Shown: piece after piece, positions 17,454 through 27,138 of the stretch
Layout of the letters: each line of letters begins with the position of its first letter
How positions within the stretch are numbered: position 1 is the first letter of the stretch
Assembly (NCBI RefSeq): GCF_002812485.1
Contig: NZ_CP025003.1
Coordinates: forward strand, 1,426,001 to 1,490,000
Direction of reading: 5' to 3'
Length of the DNA: 64,000 bases
Origin: Dickeya fangzhongdai
GTDB lineage: Bacteria > Pseudomonadota > Gammaproteobacteria > Enterobacterales > Enterobacteriaceae
Notes under the pieces: generated by a model
The model's input: only the letters and a program-made list of their open reading frames with translations
Database searches by the model: none
What the model was told of the DNA's origin: nothing
Position numbers and translations under genes: made by a program

Positions 17454-19118
17454 TTACTGATAGGCGGACTGGTGCACGCCGACGGCGCGACCCGACGGAT
17501 CATCCATCTTTTTGAAAGATTCATCCCACTCAATCGCCTTGGCGGACGAACAGGCCACAGAAGGACCGCCGGGGACGCATTCAGCCGCACTTGGGACCGG
17601 GAACAGTTCTTCAAAAATTTCGCGGTACAGGTAGCCTTCTTTGGTGGTCGGCGTGTTGTACGGGAAACGGAAGTGTGCGGTTTCCAGTTGCTGGTCGGAA
17701 ATCTGTTTGGCCGCGACTTCTTTCAGAGAGTCAATCCAACTGTAGCCCACGCCGTCAGAGAACTGCTCTTTCTGGCGCCAGGCCACGCTGTGCGGCAGAT
17801 AGGATTCGAAGCACTCGCGCAGGATGTGTTTTTCCATCTTGCCGTTGCCGCACATTTTGTCTTTCGGGTTGATGCGCATCGCTACGTCCAGGAATTTCTT
17901 GTCCAGGAACGGCACGCGGGCTTCGACGCCCCAGGCGGACATCGCTTTGTTGGCGCGGGCGCAGTCATACTGGTGCAGCGCCAGCAGTTTACGCACGGTT
18001 TCTTCATGAAATTCTTTCGCGTTCGGCGCTTTGTGGAAGTAGAGATAGCCGCCGAATACTTCGTCCGAACCTTCGCCGGACAGCACCATCTTGATACCCA
18101 TCGCCTTGATTTTACGGGACATCAGGTACATCGGCGTTGAGGCGCGGATGGTGGTGACGTCATAGGTTTCGATGTGGTAAATCACGTCGCGGATGGCGTC
18201 CAGACCTTCCTGTACCGTGAAATGGATTTCGTGGTGTACGGTGCCCAGATGTTCTGCGACATCGCGTGCGGCTTTCAGGTCAGGCGCGCCTTCCAGGCCG
18301 ACCGCGAACGAGTGCAACTGCGGCCACCAGGCTTCGCTGCGCTCGTCGTCTTCCACGCGACGAGCGGCGAACTTTTTGGTGACGGCGGAAATGATGGAAG
18401 AGTCCAGCCCGCCGGACAGCAGCACGCCGTAAGGAACGTCGGACATCAGGTGGCTTTTCACCGATTCTTCCAGCGCTTCGCGCAGTTCGTTGGCGTCGGT
18501 TACGTTGTCTTTAACGTTGTCGAAATCGAACCAGTCGCGACGATAGTATTCGCGAATCTCGCCGTCCTGGCTCCACAGGTAGCTGCCGGCCGGGAATTCT
18601 TTGATGGTGCGGCACACCGGCACCAGCGCTTTCATCTCAGACGCCACGTAGAAGTTGCCGTGTTCGTCATAGCCCATATAAAGCGGGATGATGCCCAGGT
18701 GATCGCGGCCGATCAGATAGGCGTCTTTTTCGCTGTCATACAGGGCAAAGGCGAACATACCGCGCAATTCGTCCAGAAATTCCGGACCTTTTTCCTGATA
18801 CAGCGCCAGAATCACTTCGCAATCGGAACCGGTCTGGAACTGATAGCGGTCGCCGTATTGCTGACGCAGAGCCTGATGGTTGTAAATTTCGCCGTTCACG
18901 GCCAGAACGTGGGTGTGCGCCTGGTTGTAAAGCGGTTGAGCGCCGGTGTTGACGTCGACGATGGACAGACGCTCATGCGCCAGAATGGCTTTGTCGCTGG
19001 CGTAAACACCAGACCAGTCCGGGCCGCGGTGACGCATCAGACGGGACAATTCCAGCGCTTTTTTGCGCAATTCAACCGGATCGGTTTTCAGATCAAGCAC
19101 ACCAAAAATAGAACACAT
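17454..19118 (-). CDS. asnB: Asparagine synthase B (glutamine-hydrolysing)
   Basis: AsnB makes asparagine from aspartate, ATP and glutamine. The 554-residue protein begins MCSIFGVLDL, so removal of Met exposes the catalytic Cys of the class II glutaminase domain (about 1-200). The synthetase domain carries the ATP pyrophosphatase loop LSGGLDSS and the later LSGEGSDEVFGGY. I start at the ATG at 19118 because the catalytic Cys must be residue 2; an upstream in-frame start at 19163 would bury it. In E. coli the gene lies next to nagD; here nagC is its neighbour across 293 bases. Confidence 0.97.
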   Translation of the reverse strand: MCSIFGVLDLKTDPVELRKKALELSRLMRHRGPDWSGVYASDKAILAHERLSIVDVNTGAQPLYNQAHTHVLAVNGEIYNHQALRQQYGDRYQFQTGSDCEVILALYQEKGPEFLDELRGMFAFALYDSEKDAYLIGRDHLGIIPLYMGYDEHGNFYVASEMKALVPVCRTIKEFPAGSYLWSQDGEIREYYRRDWFDFDNVKDNVTDANELREALEESVKSHLMSDVPYGVLLSGGLDSSIISAVTKKFAARRVEDDERSEAWWPQLHSFAVGLEGAPDLKAARDVAEHLGTVHHEIHFTVQEGLDAIRDVIYHIETYDVTTIRASTPMYLMSRKIKAMGIKMVLSGEGSDEVFGGYLYFHKAPNAKEFHEETVRKLLALHQYDCARANKAMSAWGVEARVPFLDKKFLDVAMRINPKDKMCGNGKMEKHILRECFESYLPHSVAWRQKEQFSDGVGYSWIDSLKEVAAKQISDQQLETAHFRFPYNTPTTKEGYLYREIFEELFPVPSAAECVPGGPSVACSSAKAIEWDESFKKMDDPSGRAVGVHQSAYQ

Positions 19119-19411
19119 ACAAGAGGCTCCCTTTATCCACGCATCACAACGTGAAACAGTCAAAGTGTATGGCGGTAATCAGCGCTTTTCCTTGCCGTAT
19201 CTCACCTCAGAGGGTGACTCGCCGCCGTATCGGTAACACTGATTTAGCATCAAAAGGGGATGGCAGTTCAATATCATTTAATGAAAAAAGCCATTGTGCT
19301 GGTGAATGTGTAATTTTTGGTGTGATTTATTGGGTTTTATTCAAAATGGCAGAGAGAAGGCGCCGGATTTTTAGCGATCTCATAATCCGGCCTTATAGCA
19401 GAAAACTAAAC

Positions 19412-20635
19412 CTACTGATTTTCAAGCAGACGTTGCAGTAATACGCCATTCAGCATCGCGCGTTTCACCAGCGCAAAGGCGCCGATGGCGGATAAGTGCT
19501 GCAATTCGGAGACGACTACCGGCAGGTTTTGCCGAAAGTCTTTCAGCACCTGTGCGTTGATACAGCGTTGAATGGCGGGCAGCAGAATTTTGTCCGCGCC
19601 GGTAATTTCACCGGCGATGACCACCCGCTGCGGATTGAACAGGTTGACGGCAATCGAAATGGCTTTGCCCAGATGTTGCCCGGCGGCCTCGATCAGTTCA
19701 CGGGCCAGAAGGTCACCCCGGTTGGCGGCTTTGCAGATAGCGGCGATCTGGCAGTTATCCAGCGTCAGCTTGCTGGGAAATCCCTGCTGCAATAAATCAC
19801 GCGCCCGTTGCTCCAGCGCACCGTTCGACACTACCGTTTCCAGACAACCGAAGTTGCCGCAGTGGCAGCGGTCGCCCAACGGGTCGATCTGGATATGGCC
19901 GATTTCCCCGACATTGCTGTTGCTGCCGAGAAAGATTTTGCCGTTGACCAGAATGCCGGCGCCCACGCCGCGGTGAACCCGCACCAGCAACGAGTCCTGA
20001 CAGTCACGGGTTGCGCCGAAGTAATGCTCGGCCAGCGCCAGGCTGCGAATATCGTGGCCGACAAAGCTGTGCACGTTGAAATGCCGTTCGAGATTATCCA
20101 CCAACGGCCAGTTGTCCACGCTGATGTGCGGCATATAACGCACCACGCCGGCGATGGGGTCGACCAGTCCCGGCAGCACCACCGAAATGGCGATCAGCTC
20201 GCGGATACGACGTTGGTGACGGGCAATGAACTGATCGATAACCGTGAACAGCGCGCTTTCCAGCGTATCCTGGGTGTTTTCCGGCAGGTTGCAGTGCTCT
20301 TCTTCCAGCCGTTTACCTTGCAGGTCGTATAAGGCGAGGGTGGCGTCGTGGCGGCCAAGTCGCACCGCGACGGTATGAAACGGCCGCGTTTCGGAAATGA
20401 TGGAAATGGCGCGGCGCCCGCCGGTTGACGCTTGCTGATCCACTTCTTTGATCAGACCGCGCTCCAGCAACTGGCGGGTAATTTTGGTGACACTGGCGGG
20501 AGCAAGCTGGCTCTGCTCTGAAATCTGAATCCGGGAAATAGGGCCCTGCTGATCGATCAAGCGGTACACGACCGCACTGTTGAGTTGTTTGACCAGATCA
20601 ATGTTCCCTATCTGGGTTTGTCCGCCTGTGGTCAT
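19412..20635 (-). CDS. nagC: N-acetylglucosamine-responsive repressor NagC
   Basis: NagC is a ROK-family regulator that represses the nag genes until bound by GlcNAc-6-phosphate. The 407-residue protein has an N-terminal winged helix (PISRIQISEQSQLAPASVTKITRQLLERGLI, about residues 30-60) and the ROK domain with a zinc-binding CHCGNFGCLE motif and GHDIRSLALAEH. It lies 30 bases after nagA in the nagBAC operon, so it controls its own level. E. coli nagD, which follows nagC there, is absent here. Confidence 0.96.
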   Translation of the reverse strand: MTTGGQTQIGNIDLVKQLNSAVVYRLIDQQGPISRIQISEQSQLAPASVTKITRQLLERGLIKEVDQQASTGGRRAISIISETRPFHTVAVRLGRHDATLALYDLQGKRLEEEHCNLPENTQDTLESALFTVIDQFIARHQRRIRELIAISVVLPGLVDPIAGVVRYMPHISVDNWPLVDNLERHFNVHSFVGHDIRSLALAEHYFGATRDCQDSLLVRVHRGVGAGILVNGKIFLGSNSNVGEIGHIQIDPLGDRCHCGNFGCLETVVSNGALEQRARDLLQQGFPSKLTLDNCQIAAICKAANRGDLLARELIEAAGQHLGKAISIAVNLFNPQRVVIAGEITGADKILLPAIQRCINAQVLKDFRQNLPVVVSELQHLSAIGAFALVKRAMLNGVLLQRLLENQ

Positions 20636-20665
20636 GACGCATTACTCGTGTCGATGCAATACGTT

Positions 20666-21817
20666 TTACTGTTTATGAAAGACTTCTTCACCATTAACAA
20701 ACGTATTGAGGATGTCAAAATCGCGGGTCAATACCGTCAGGTTAGCCACGTGGCCCGTCTCAATGCTTCCCAGTCGGTGGTCTTCTCCGATGGCTCTCGC
20801 CGGGTAGAGCGTCGCCATTCTTAGCGCCTCGTCCAGAGCGATACCCGCGTGTTCTACGCAATTGCGCACGGCATCGATCATGGTGAGCGCCGAACCGCTC
20901 AGGGTGCCGTGCTCATCCACGCAAATGCCGTCGCGGTAGTATATGGTTTTACCGGCAAATGTGAACCGGTCGATGTCGGAACCGGCCGGCGCGGTGGCGT
21001 CGGTGACCAGCACCAGTTTGTCGCCCTTGATGCGTTTGCTGTTGCGGATGTTGGCCCAACTGACATGGCGGCCGTCGGCGATGATGCCGCAGTAGACTTC
21101 CGGCGCGTCATAGACGGCGCCGACCAGACCGGGTTCGCGCCCGACAAGGGCCGGCATGGCGTTGAACAGGTGAGTGGCAAAGCGAATACCGGCGGCAAAG
21201 CCTTGTTTGGCTTGTTCCCAGGTGGCGTTGGAGTGACCGGCGGACACCACGATACCTGCGGCGGTCAGCTGCCGGATAACCGTCGTCGATACCATTTCCG
21301 GGGCCAGCGTGATTTTGCTGATCACATCGGCGTTATCGCACAGATAATTGAGTAATGACTCGTCCGGCTGGCGGATAAAGGCGGCGTCATGGGTGCCTTT
21401 CTTCACCGGGTTGAGCCAGGGACCTTCCAGATGCAGCCCAAGCGCCTGATGGCGATGCTGGGCGAGCCAGGCGCGCATCACGCCGATGCTGTGGCGCATG
21501 AACTCGTCGGAAGAGGTGATCAACGTCGGCAAAAAGCTGGTGCAGCCGGATTTTTCGTTGGCCCGCTGCATGGTTTCCAGCGTTTTGACGGAAAGATTGT
21601 TCAGCGCGTCGTTGAACTGGACGCCGCCGCAGCCGTTCAATTGCAGGTCGATAAAGCCAGGGGCCAGTAATGCGCCGGCGAGATCGCGCCGGGGCAGGTT
21701 ATCGGGCAGTTCGCGTGTCGGGCAGACTGCCTCGATCAAACCGTCGGCGACGACGACCGCATGGCCGTCAAGGATCTGATGGCCGGTAAAAATACGGCCG
21801 TTGGTTAAAGCGTACAT
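20666..21817 (-). CDS. nagA: N-acetylglucosamine-6-phosphate deacetylase
   Basis: NagA removes acetate from GlcNAc-6-phosphate, giving glucosamine-6-phosphate for NagB. The 383-residue amidohydrolase has the metal-binding acid in [11 protein letters not shown] (about residue 130), the [10 protein letters not shown] histidine block, the ATHLFNAMP histidine and the catalytic VTDATAPAG aspartate near residue 274. Length is as in E. coli (382). It starts 22 bases downstream of nagB and is followed closely by nagC. Confidence 0.97.
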   Translation of the reverse strand: MYALTNGRIFTGHQILDGHAVVVADGLIEAVCPTRELPDNLPRRDLAGALLAPGFIDLQLNGCGGVQFNDALNNLSVKTLETMQRANEKSGCTSFLPTLITSSDEFMRHSIGVMRAWLAQHRHQALGLHLEGPWLNPVKKGTHDAAFIRQPDESLLNYLCDNADVISKITLAPEMVSTTVIRQLTAAGIVVSAGHSNATWEQAKQGFAAGIRFATHLFNAMPALVGREPGLVGAVYDAPEVYCGIIADGRHVSWANIRNSKRIKGDKLVLVTDATAPAGSDIDRFTFAGKTIYYRDGICVDEHGTLSGSALTMIDAVRNCVEHAGIALDEALRMATLYPARAIGEDHRLGSIETGHVANLTVLTRDFDILNTFVNGEEVFHKQ

Positions 21818-21839
21818 CTATAAGCTCCTGGCTCACCGA

Positions 21840-22640
21840 TTACAGATTTTTGAGATTTTCAGCTTCCAGCTCGCGGAAATATTTCACGGTTTTCACTTTC
21901 AGCTCCATTGTGGACGGTTCGTCACACACCATCAGCGCTTTGGCGTGCAACTGCAGACAGCTGATGGTCCACATGTGGTTAACGTTGCCTTCCACCGCGG
22001 CCTGAAGCGCCTGAGCCTTATGGCGGCCGCTGACCAGAATCATCACTTCTTCCGCATCCAGCAACGTACCGACACCCACCGTCAAGGCATATTTGGGCAC
22101 CTGATTGACGTCGCCGCCAAAGAAACGGGAATTGGCGATGCGGGTCTCTTCCGTCAGGGTCTTGATACGTGTGCGGGACACCAGAGAAGAACCCGGTTCG
22201 TTGAAAGCGATGTGGCCATCGTTGCCGACGCCGCCCATGAACAGATGAATCTTGCCGTAAGACTTGATTTTTTCTTCATAACGCTGACACTCGGCGGCGA
22301 TATCTTCCGCGTTGCCGTTCAACAGGTTAATGTTTCCTTCCGGAATATCAACGTGATTGAAAAAATTCTGGTACATGAAGGTGCGGTAGCTTTCCGGATG
22401 GTTCGCCGGCAACCCGACGTATTCATCCATATTGAAGGTGACGACATGTTTGAAGCTGACCTGACCGGCATCGTACAGCGCAATCAGGGATTTGTAAGCT
22501 TCCAGCGGCGAACTGCCGGTCGGCAGGCCGAGCACGAATGGGCGCTCCGCCGTCGGGTTGAAGGCGTTGATGCGCTCGGCGATATAGCGGGCGGCCCATT
22601 TGCCAACCTCGGCGGGGGTCGTTAGCGGAATCAGTCTCAT
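21840..22640 (-). CDS. nagB: Glucosamine-6-phosphate deaminase
   Basis: NagB converts glucosamine-6-phosphate to fructose-6-phosphate and ammonia, the entry to glycolysis. The 266-residue protein matches E. coli in length and has [14 protein letters not shown] (phosphate loop), FNMDEYVGL with the catalytic Asp, and [20 protein letters not shown] with the catalytic histidine region. The start at 22640 ([13 protein letters not shown]) follows GGAGAGCCCC; an in-frame start six codons upstream is less likely. First gene of nagBAC, divergent from nagE. Confidence 0.97.
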   Translation of the reverse strand: MRLIPLTTPAEVGKWAARYIAERINAFNPTAERPFVLGLPTGSSPLEAYKSLIALYDAGQVSFKHVVTFNMDEYVGLPANHPESYRTFMYQNFFNHVDIPEGNINLLNGNAEDIAAECQRYEEKIKSYGKIHLFMGGVGNDGHIAFNEPGSSLVSRTRIKTLTEETRIANSRFFGGDVNQVPKYALTVGVGTLLDAEEVMILVSGRHKAQALQAAVEGNVNHMWTISCLQLHAKALMVCDEPSTMELKVKTVKYFRELEAENLKNL

Positions 22641-22769
22641 GGGGCTCTCCTCAGGCAATCGGTTAGCGAAGGCAATTATTCATCGGGTAAACGCAGTCGG
22701 ATAGCACGGCCGTCAGGTAATATGCCCGCACCACGTTTCGGAATTTATCTGGGGCTAGTGTAGCGCGTT

Positions 22770-22788
22770 TTTTTTAGTCTTAAAATAA
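22770..22788. promoter_or_regulatory. Candidate NagC operator, nagB side
   Basis: An AT-rich imperfect dyad with T-rich left and A-rich right arms around 22779. Assigned by composition and by its distance (about 92 bp, nine turns) from the nagE-side dyad, mirroring the known E. coli looped arrangement. Confidence 0.4.
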
Positions 22789-22832
22789 GTCGTGTTAATG
22801 CCGCGCCATAAACATTTTGTATGTGCTTTTGT

Positions 22833-22848
22833 GGTGATAATTATCACA
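22833..22848. promoter_or_regulatory. CRP-like site between nagB and nagE
   Basis: GGTGA-N6-TCACA, one mismatch from the TGTGA-N6-TCACA core. A shared CRP site is known at the E. coli nagE-nagB region. Confidence 0.65.
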
Positions 22849-22861
22849 TAATCACCGTTAT

Positions 22862-22880
22862 TAATTTGCGTAACGAATTA
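22862..22880. promoter_or_regulatory. Candidate NagC operator, nagE side
   Basis: Imperfect 19-bp dyad with TAATT at the left end and AATTA at the right end, centred at 22871, upstream of nagE. Confidence 0.45.
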
Positions 22881-22976
22881 TTTTTTTGGCACTCTTGCCA
22901 GGCCCACATCGCTGGCGGGTGATTCTATAACAAGGCTGACAGACAATTTTTGCCCGTAAGGGAAAGAGAGGGGAAG

Positions 22977-24449
22977 GTGAGTACACTCGGTTATTTACAA
23001 AAAGTAGGCCGCGCCCTGATGGTGCCGGTCGCCACGTTGCCCGCAGCCGCCATCCTGATGGGGGTGGGTTACTGGATTGATCCGGTCGGCTGGGGCAGTG
23101 AAAGCGCGCTGGCCGCGCTGTTGATCAAGTCCGGCGCCGCCATTATCGAGCATATGGCGGTGCTGTTTGCGGTCGGCGTCGCCTACGGTATGTCGAAAGA
23201 TAAAGACGGCGCCGCGGCGTTGTCCGGTTTTGTCGGCTATCTGGTGCTGACGACATTGTGTTCGCCTGCGGCGGTGTCGATGATTCAGCACCTCCCACTG
23301 GCGGAGGTGCCAAAAGCGTTCGGTAAGATTGAAAACCAGTTCATCGGTATTCTGGTCGGGATCATTTCCGCCGAACTATACAACCGTTACAGCCAGGTCG
23401 AATTGCCCAAGGCGCTCTCTTTTTTCAGCGGTCGCCGCCTGGTGCCGATTCTGGTTTCGATGCTGATGATCGTGGTGGCGTTCGTGCTGATGTACGTCTG
23501 GCCGGTGATCTACAACGCGCTGGTTTCCTTTGGCGAGCATATTCAGCAACTGGGATCGGTCGGCGCCGGTATCTATGCCTTCTTTAACCGTCTGCTGATT
23601 CCGGTGGGGCTGCACCATGCGCTGAACTCGGTGTTCTGGTTTGATGTGGCCGGCATCAATGATATTCCTAACTTCCTCAGCGGGCAGCAGGCGATTGACG
23701 CCGGCAAAGCCGTTCCCGGTATTACCGGGCGCTATCAGGCCGGTTTCTTCCCGATCATGATGTTTGGCCTGCCGGGGGCGGCGCTGGCGATTTATCACTG
23801 CGCTCGTCCGGAAAACCGCAGTCGGGTGGCGGGGATTATGGTGGCGGCGGCGTTTGCAGCCTTCTTCACCGGCATTACCGAACCGCTGGAGTTCTCCTTC
23901 ATGTTTGTGGCGCCAGTGCTGTATGTGCTGCACGCCGTACTGACCGGGATTTCGGTATTCATCGCGGCCAGCATGCACTGGATTGCCGGTTTTGGTTTCA
24001 GCGCCGGTCTGGTGGATATGGTGTTGTCTTCGCGCAACCCGCTGGCGACGAACTGGTACATGCTGCTGCTGCAAGGCGCCGCGTTCTTTGTCATCTATTA
24101 TGTGGTGTTCCGCTTCACCATCACCCGTTTTAACCTGATGACGCCGGGGCGTGAAGCCGCCGCGGCGCAGTCCTCATCCGAGGGAACCGCCGCTCCTGCC
24201 GGCAACAGCCAGTCGGTGGCGAGAGGTTACCTGCAGGCTATCGGCGGCAAGGATAATCTGACCGGAATTGATGCCTGTATTACCCGCTTGCGCCTGAGCG
24301 TGAAGGATTCCGGCCTGGTGGATGAACCCGCTGCACGCAAGCTGGGGGCGGCCGGGGTCATCCGTCTCAACAAGCAAAGCGTGCAGATTGTGGTTGGCAC
24401 TCAGGCGGAAAACATTGCGGCGGCGTTACGCGAGGTGTCGCAGGAATAA
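22977..24449 (+). CDS. nagE: N-acetylglucosamine PTS permease, domains IIC-IIB only
   Basis: NagE imports and phosphorylates N-acetylglucosamine. The 490-residue protein has the IIC membrane domain (about 1-380, LMVPVATLPAAAILMGVG onward) and a IIB domain with phospho-Cys434 in GIDACITRLRL. It stops there: the IIA domain that makes E. coli NagE about 648 residues is absent, and no remnant follows before the terminator. IIA must come from another protein, plausibly Crr (EIIA-Glc). The start is taken as the GTG at 22977, just after AGAGGGGAAG. Confidence 0.93.
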   Translation: MSTLGYLQKVGRALMVPVATLPAAAILMGVGYWIDPVGWGSESALAALLIKSGAAIIEHMAVLFAVGVAYGMSKDKDGAAALSGFVGYLVLTTLCSPAAVSMIQHLPLAEVPKAFGKIENQFIGILVGIISAELYNRYSQVELPKALSFFSGRRLVPILVSMLMIVVAFVLMYVWPVIYNALVSFGEHIQQLGSVGAGIYAFFNRLLIPVGLHHALNSVFWFDVAGINDIPNFLSGQQAIDAGKAVPGITGRYQAGFFPIMMFGLPGAALAIYHCARPENRSRVAGIMVAAAFAAFFTGITEPLEFSFMFVAPVLYVLHAVLTGISVFIAASMHWIAGFGFSAGLVDMVLSSRNPLATNWYMLLLQGAAFFVIYYVVFRFTITRFNLMTPGREAAAAQSSSEGTAAPAGNSQSVARGYLQAIGGKDNLTGIDACITRLRLSVKDSGLVDEPAARKLGAAGVIRLNKQSVQIVVGTQAENIAAALREVSQE

Positions 24450-24483
24450 TTCGGCGACGCCCCATGGTTGTCAGATGTTGGGA

Positions 24484-24517
24484 AACGGAGCATACGGAGA
24501 CGTACGCTCCGTTTTTT
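24484..24517 (+). terminator. Terminator of nagE
   Basis: Stem of 11 pairs with one mismatch (arms 24484-24495 and 24501-24512) followed by a run of seven T residues. It confirms that nagE ends after the IIB domain. Confidence 0.85.
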
Positions 24518-24614
24518 TATCTTAAACTTTCGTGAAACAAACGGTTGTTTCCCAGCGTGGCTTGTTGGATCATTAGTGGTTATGGGTTGTTTTTTCGCAT
24601 TTGAGGAACCAAGC

Positions 24615-26273
24615 ATGAGTGAGGCTGAAGCCCGCCCAACCAACTTTATTCGCCAGATCATTGATGAAGATCTGGCTACCGGCAAACACGACCATATTCA
24701 GACGCGTTTTCCGCCGGAGCCGAACGGCTACCTGCACATCGGTCACGCCAAGTCCATCTGCCTGAACTTTGGCATTGCCGAAGATTACAACGGCAAGTGC
24801 AACCTGCGCTTTGATGATACCAACCCGGTAAAAGAAGATATCGAGTACGTTGAGTCCATCAAGCATGACGTTCAGTGGCTGGGTTTTTCCTGGAGCGGCA
24901 ACGTTCGCTACTCGTCTGATTATTTTGATCAGCTGCACTTTTACGCGATTGAACTGATTAATAAAGGGTTGGCGTATGTCGATGAGTTGACGCCGGAGCA
25001 GATCCGCGAATACCGCGGCACCCTGACCTCGCCGGGTAAAAACAGCCCGTACCGCGACCGTAGCGTCGAAGAAAACCTGACGCTGTTCGAGAAAATGCGC
25101 AGCGGCGGTTTCGCTGAAGGCACGGCGTGCCTGCGCGCCAAAATCGATATGGCCTCGCCGTTCATCGTTATGCGCGATCCGGTGCTGTACCGCATCAAAT
25201 TTGCCGAGCACCATCAGACCGGCAACAAATGGTGCATTTATCCGATGTACGATTTCACCCACTGCATTTCCGATGCGCTGGAAGGTATCACCCATTCGCT
25301 GTGTACGCTGGAATTTCAGGACAACCGCCGCCTGTATGACTGGGTGCTGGATAATATCTCCATTCCTGCCCACCCGCGGCAGTATGAGTTTTCCCGCCTG
25401 AATCTGGAATACGCGGTGATGTCCAAGCGTAAACTGAACCAGCTGGTGAACGAGAAAGTGGTGGAAGGCTGGAACGATCCGCGTATGCCGACTATCTCCG
25501 GCTTGCGTCGTCGCGGATACACTGCGGCGTCCATTCGTGAGTTCTGTCGTCGTATCGGCGTCACCAAGCAGGACAACACCGTGGAGATGGCGGCGCTGGA
25601 ATCCTGCATTCGCGACGATCTGAACGAGAACGCGCCACGGGCGATGGCGGTACTGGATCCGGTGAAGGTAGTGATTGAGAACCTGCCGGCAGGGCATGAA
25701 GAGTGGCTTACTATGCCCAATCATCCCAATAAACCGGAAATGGGATCGCGCCAGGTGGCGTTCAGCCGCGAGGTGTATATCGATCGCGCTGATTTCCGCG
25801 AAGAAGCCAACAAGCAGTACAAACGTTTGGTGCTGGGCAAAGAAGTGCGCCTGCGTAACGCCTATGTCATTAAGGCCGAGCACATTGATAAAGACGAGCA
25901 GGGCGTGATCACCACGATTTACTGCAGCTGCGATACGGAAACCCTGAGCAAAGATCCGGCTGACGGCCGTAAAGTGAAAGGCGTGATCCACTGGGTATCG
26001 GCGGCTCATGCACTGCCGGCGCAGTTCCGTCTGTATGACCGTCTGTTCAGCGTGGCTAACCCCGGCGCGGCGGAGGATTTTCTCTCCACCATCAACCCGG
26101 ATTCGCTGACTGTCGCCCAGGGCTTTGTGGAAGCCAGTCTGGGTCAGGCTGAAGTTGAAAAAGCCTATCAGTTTGAGCGTGAAGGGTATTTCTGCGCCGA
26201 TCGCGTTTATTCCAGTGCGGATAATCTGGTGTTTAACCGCACGGTCGGTTTGCGGGACAGTTGGGCGGGGTAA
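24615..26273 (+). CDS. glnS: Glutaminyl-tRNA synthetase
   Basis: GlnS charges tRNA-Gln and is a class Ib synthetase. The 552-residue protein has HIGH at 41-44 ([15 protein letters not shown]) and the KMSKS-type loop VMSKR at 268-272, both at the E. coli positions, then the two beta-barrel anticodon domains. The ATG at 24615 gives [15 protein letters not shown], the family N-terminus; further upstream reading is leader. The tRNAs it charges lie about 8 kb away in this window. Confidence 0.98.
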   Translation: MSEAEARPTNFIRQIIDEDLATGKHDHIQTRFPPEPNGYLHIGHAKSICLNFGIAEDYNGKCNLRFDDTNPVKEDIEYVESIKHDVQWLGFSWSGNVRYSSDYFDQLHFYAIELINKGLAYVDELTPEQIREYRGTLTSPGKNSPYRDRSVEENLTLFEKMRSGGFAEGTACLRAKIDMASPFIVMRDPVLYRIKFAEHHQTGNKWCIYPMYDFTHCISDALEGITHSLCTLEFQDNRRLYDWVLDNISIPAHPRQYEFSRLNLEYAVMSKRKLNQLVNEKVVEGWNDPRMPTISGLRRRGYTAASIREFCRRIGVTKQDNTVEMAALESCIRDDLNENAPRAMAVLDPVKVVIENLPAGHEEWLTMPNHPNKPEMGSRQVAFSREVYIDRADFREEANKQYKRLVLGKEVRLRNAYVIKAEHIDKDEQGVITTIYCSCDTETLSKDPADGRKVKGVIHWVSAAHALPAQFRLYDRLFSVANPGAAEDFLSTINPDSLTVAQGFVEASLGQAEVEKAYQFEREGYFCADRVYSSADNLVFNRTVGLRDSWAG

Positions 26274-26304
26274 CAGCCGCCCGGCTACCGGGAAAAAGAC
26301 AAAA

Positions 26305-26328
26305 ATAAAACCGCCGCGGCGGTTTTAT
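26305..26328. terminator. Bidirectional terminator between glnS and fur
   Basis: A perfect 24-bp palindrome (12-base arms) with CCGCCG/CGGCGG core and A/T flanks, T-rich on both strands. It serves the convergent glnS and fur genes. Confidence 0.88.
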
Positions 26329-26348
26329 TTTTTCTCTGCATCGAGTGA

Positions 26349-26795
26349 TTAGCGTTCGTTGTGCGCATTGTCGTCTTCACGGCAATCGCCGCTACTGCAA
26401 TGGCCGTACAAATACAGGCTGTGGTTGGTCAGTTTGATGCCGTGTTTCTCGGAGATCTCACGCTGGCGCGCTTCGATAGACTCGTCGCTGAATTCAATCA
26501 CCCGGCCGCAATCCAGACAGATCAGATGATCATGATGGTGCTGCTGCGTGAGTTCGAAAACCGACTTGCCGCCTTCGAAGTTATGACGGGTAACGATGCC
26601 GGCGTCGTCAAACTGGTTAAGCACGCGGTAAACGGTAGCCAGACCAATCTCTTCCCCCATATCAATCAGCTTTTTGTATAAGTCTTCCGCGCTGACGTGG
26701 TGGCATTGAGGATCCTGAAGCACTTCCAGAATTTTCAGTCGTGGAAGTGTGACTTTCAGGCCAGCCTTCTTTAATGCGGTATTGTTGTCAGTCAT
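26349..26795 (-). CDS. fur: Ferric uptake regulator Fur
   Basis: Fur represses iron-uptake genes when bound to Fe(II). The 148-residue protein has the N-terminal winged helix (KAGLKVTLPRLKILEVL, GLATVYRVLNQFDDAGI), the histidine-rich metal site HHHDHLICLDCGRVIEF with the CxxC structural zinc cysteines near 93 and 96, and a second GHCSSGDC pair near the C-terminus. Length and sequence follow E. coli. It is downstream of fldA on the same strand, across 343 bases, the usual fldA-fur order. Confidence 0.98.
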   Translation of the reverse strand: MTDNNTALKKAGLKVTLPRLKILEVLQDPQCHHVSAEDLYKKLIDMGEEIGLATVYRVLNQFDDAGIVTRHNFEGGKSVFELTQQHHHDHLICLDCGRVIEFSDESIEARQREISEKHGIKLTNHSLYLYGHCSSGDCREDDNAHNER

Positions 26796-26880
26796 GCGGA
26801 TTTAGTCCTGTTACTTGCTTTATCTGGGAGGCTATTAGCCTAGTATCATCGGTCGGCTTAAAAAAGGTCACTGTGTCTCA

Positions 26881-26909
26881 ATTATAGAACCGCGCCGTCG
26901 AAATGAAAA
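26881..26909 (-). promoter_or_regulatory. Putative fur promoter
   Basis: A perfect TATAAT on the minus strand (26881-26886) with a weak TTTTCA -35 element 17 bases upstream. It predicts a leader of about 80 bases before fur. Confidence 0.5.
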
Positions 26910-26921
26910 CCACGGAACTTT

Positions 26922-26983
26922 TACAATATGATTCTTGCTAACTCTCTGTATTCAGAGTTGTTCCCTGCGAGAGACATATTGTA
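26922..26983. repeat. Nested inverted repeat upstream of fur
   Basis: Outer 9-bp arms at 26922-26930 and 26975-26983 enclose an inner hairpin around 26940-26959. Function unknown. Confidence 0.55.
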
Positions 26984-27100
26984 CGCCAAGACAGGTCATT
27001 AAACGCAACCGGCTGACCGAGTGGGTATTGTACCCTGTCGGAATGAAAAGTTAAAAAAATGTATCACTGATTGTGATAGGTTTTGTCTATCTATATAGAT

Positions 27101-27131
27101 ATGGCTCTGAATACATCGGTATCAGAGCCAT
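27101..27131 (-). terminator. Candidate fldA terminator
   Basis: A perfect 10-bp stem (27122-27131 with 27101-27110) begins 8 bases after the fldA stop. The minus-strand tail is only AT-rich rather than a T-run, so termination may be partial. Confidence 0.5.
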
Positions 27132-27138
27132 AGATGAA

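Larger units (their letters stand above)
22641..22976. other. nagB-nagE divergent control region
   Basis: These 336 bases hold the outward promoters for nagBAC and nagE. Visible elements are a CRP-like site (22833-22848) and two AT-rich NagC-like dyads (around 22770-22788 and 22862-22880). I see no gene. Confidence 0.75.
26796..27138. other. fldA-fur intergenic region
   Basis: It contains the fur promoter, a nested inverted repeat (26922-26983) and a stem after fldA (27101-27131). I could not recognise the E. coli uof leader ORF here and saw no canonical Fur box. Confidence 0.7.
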
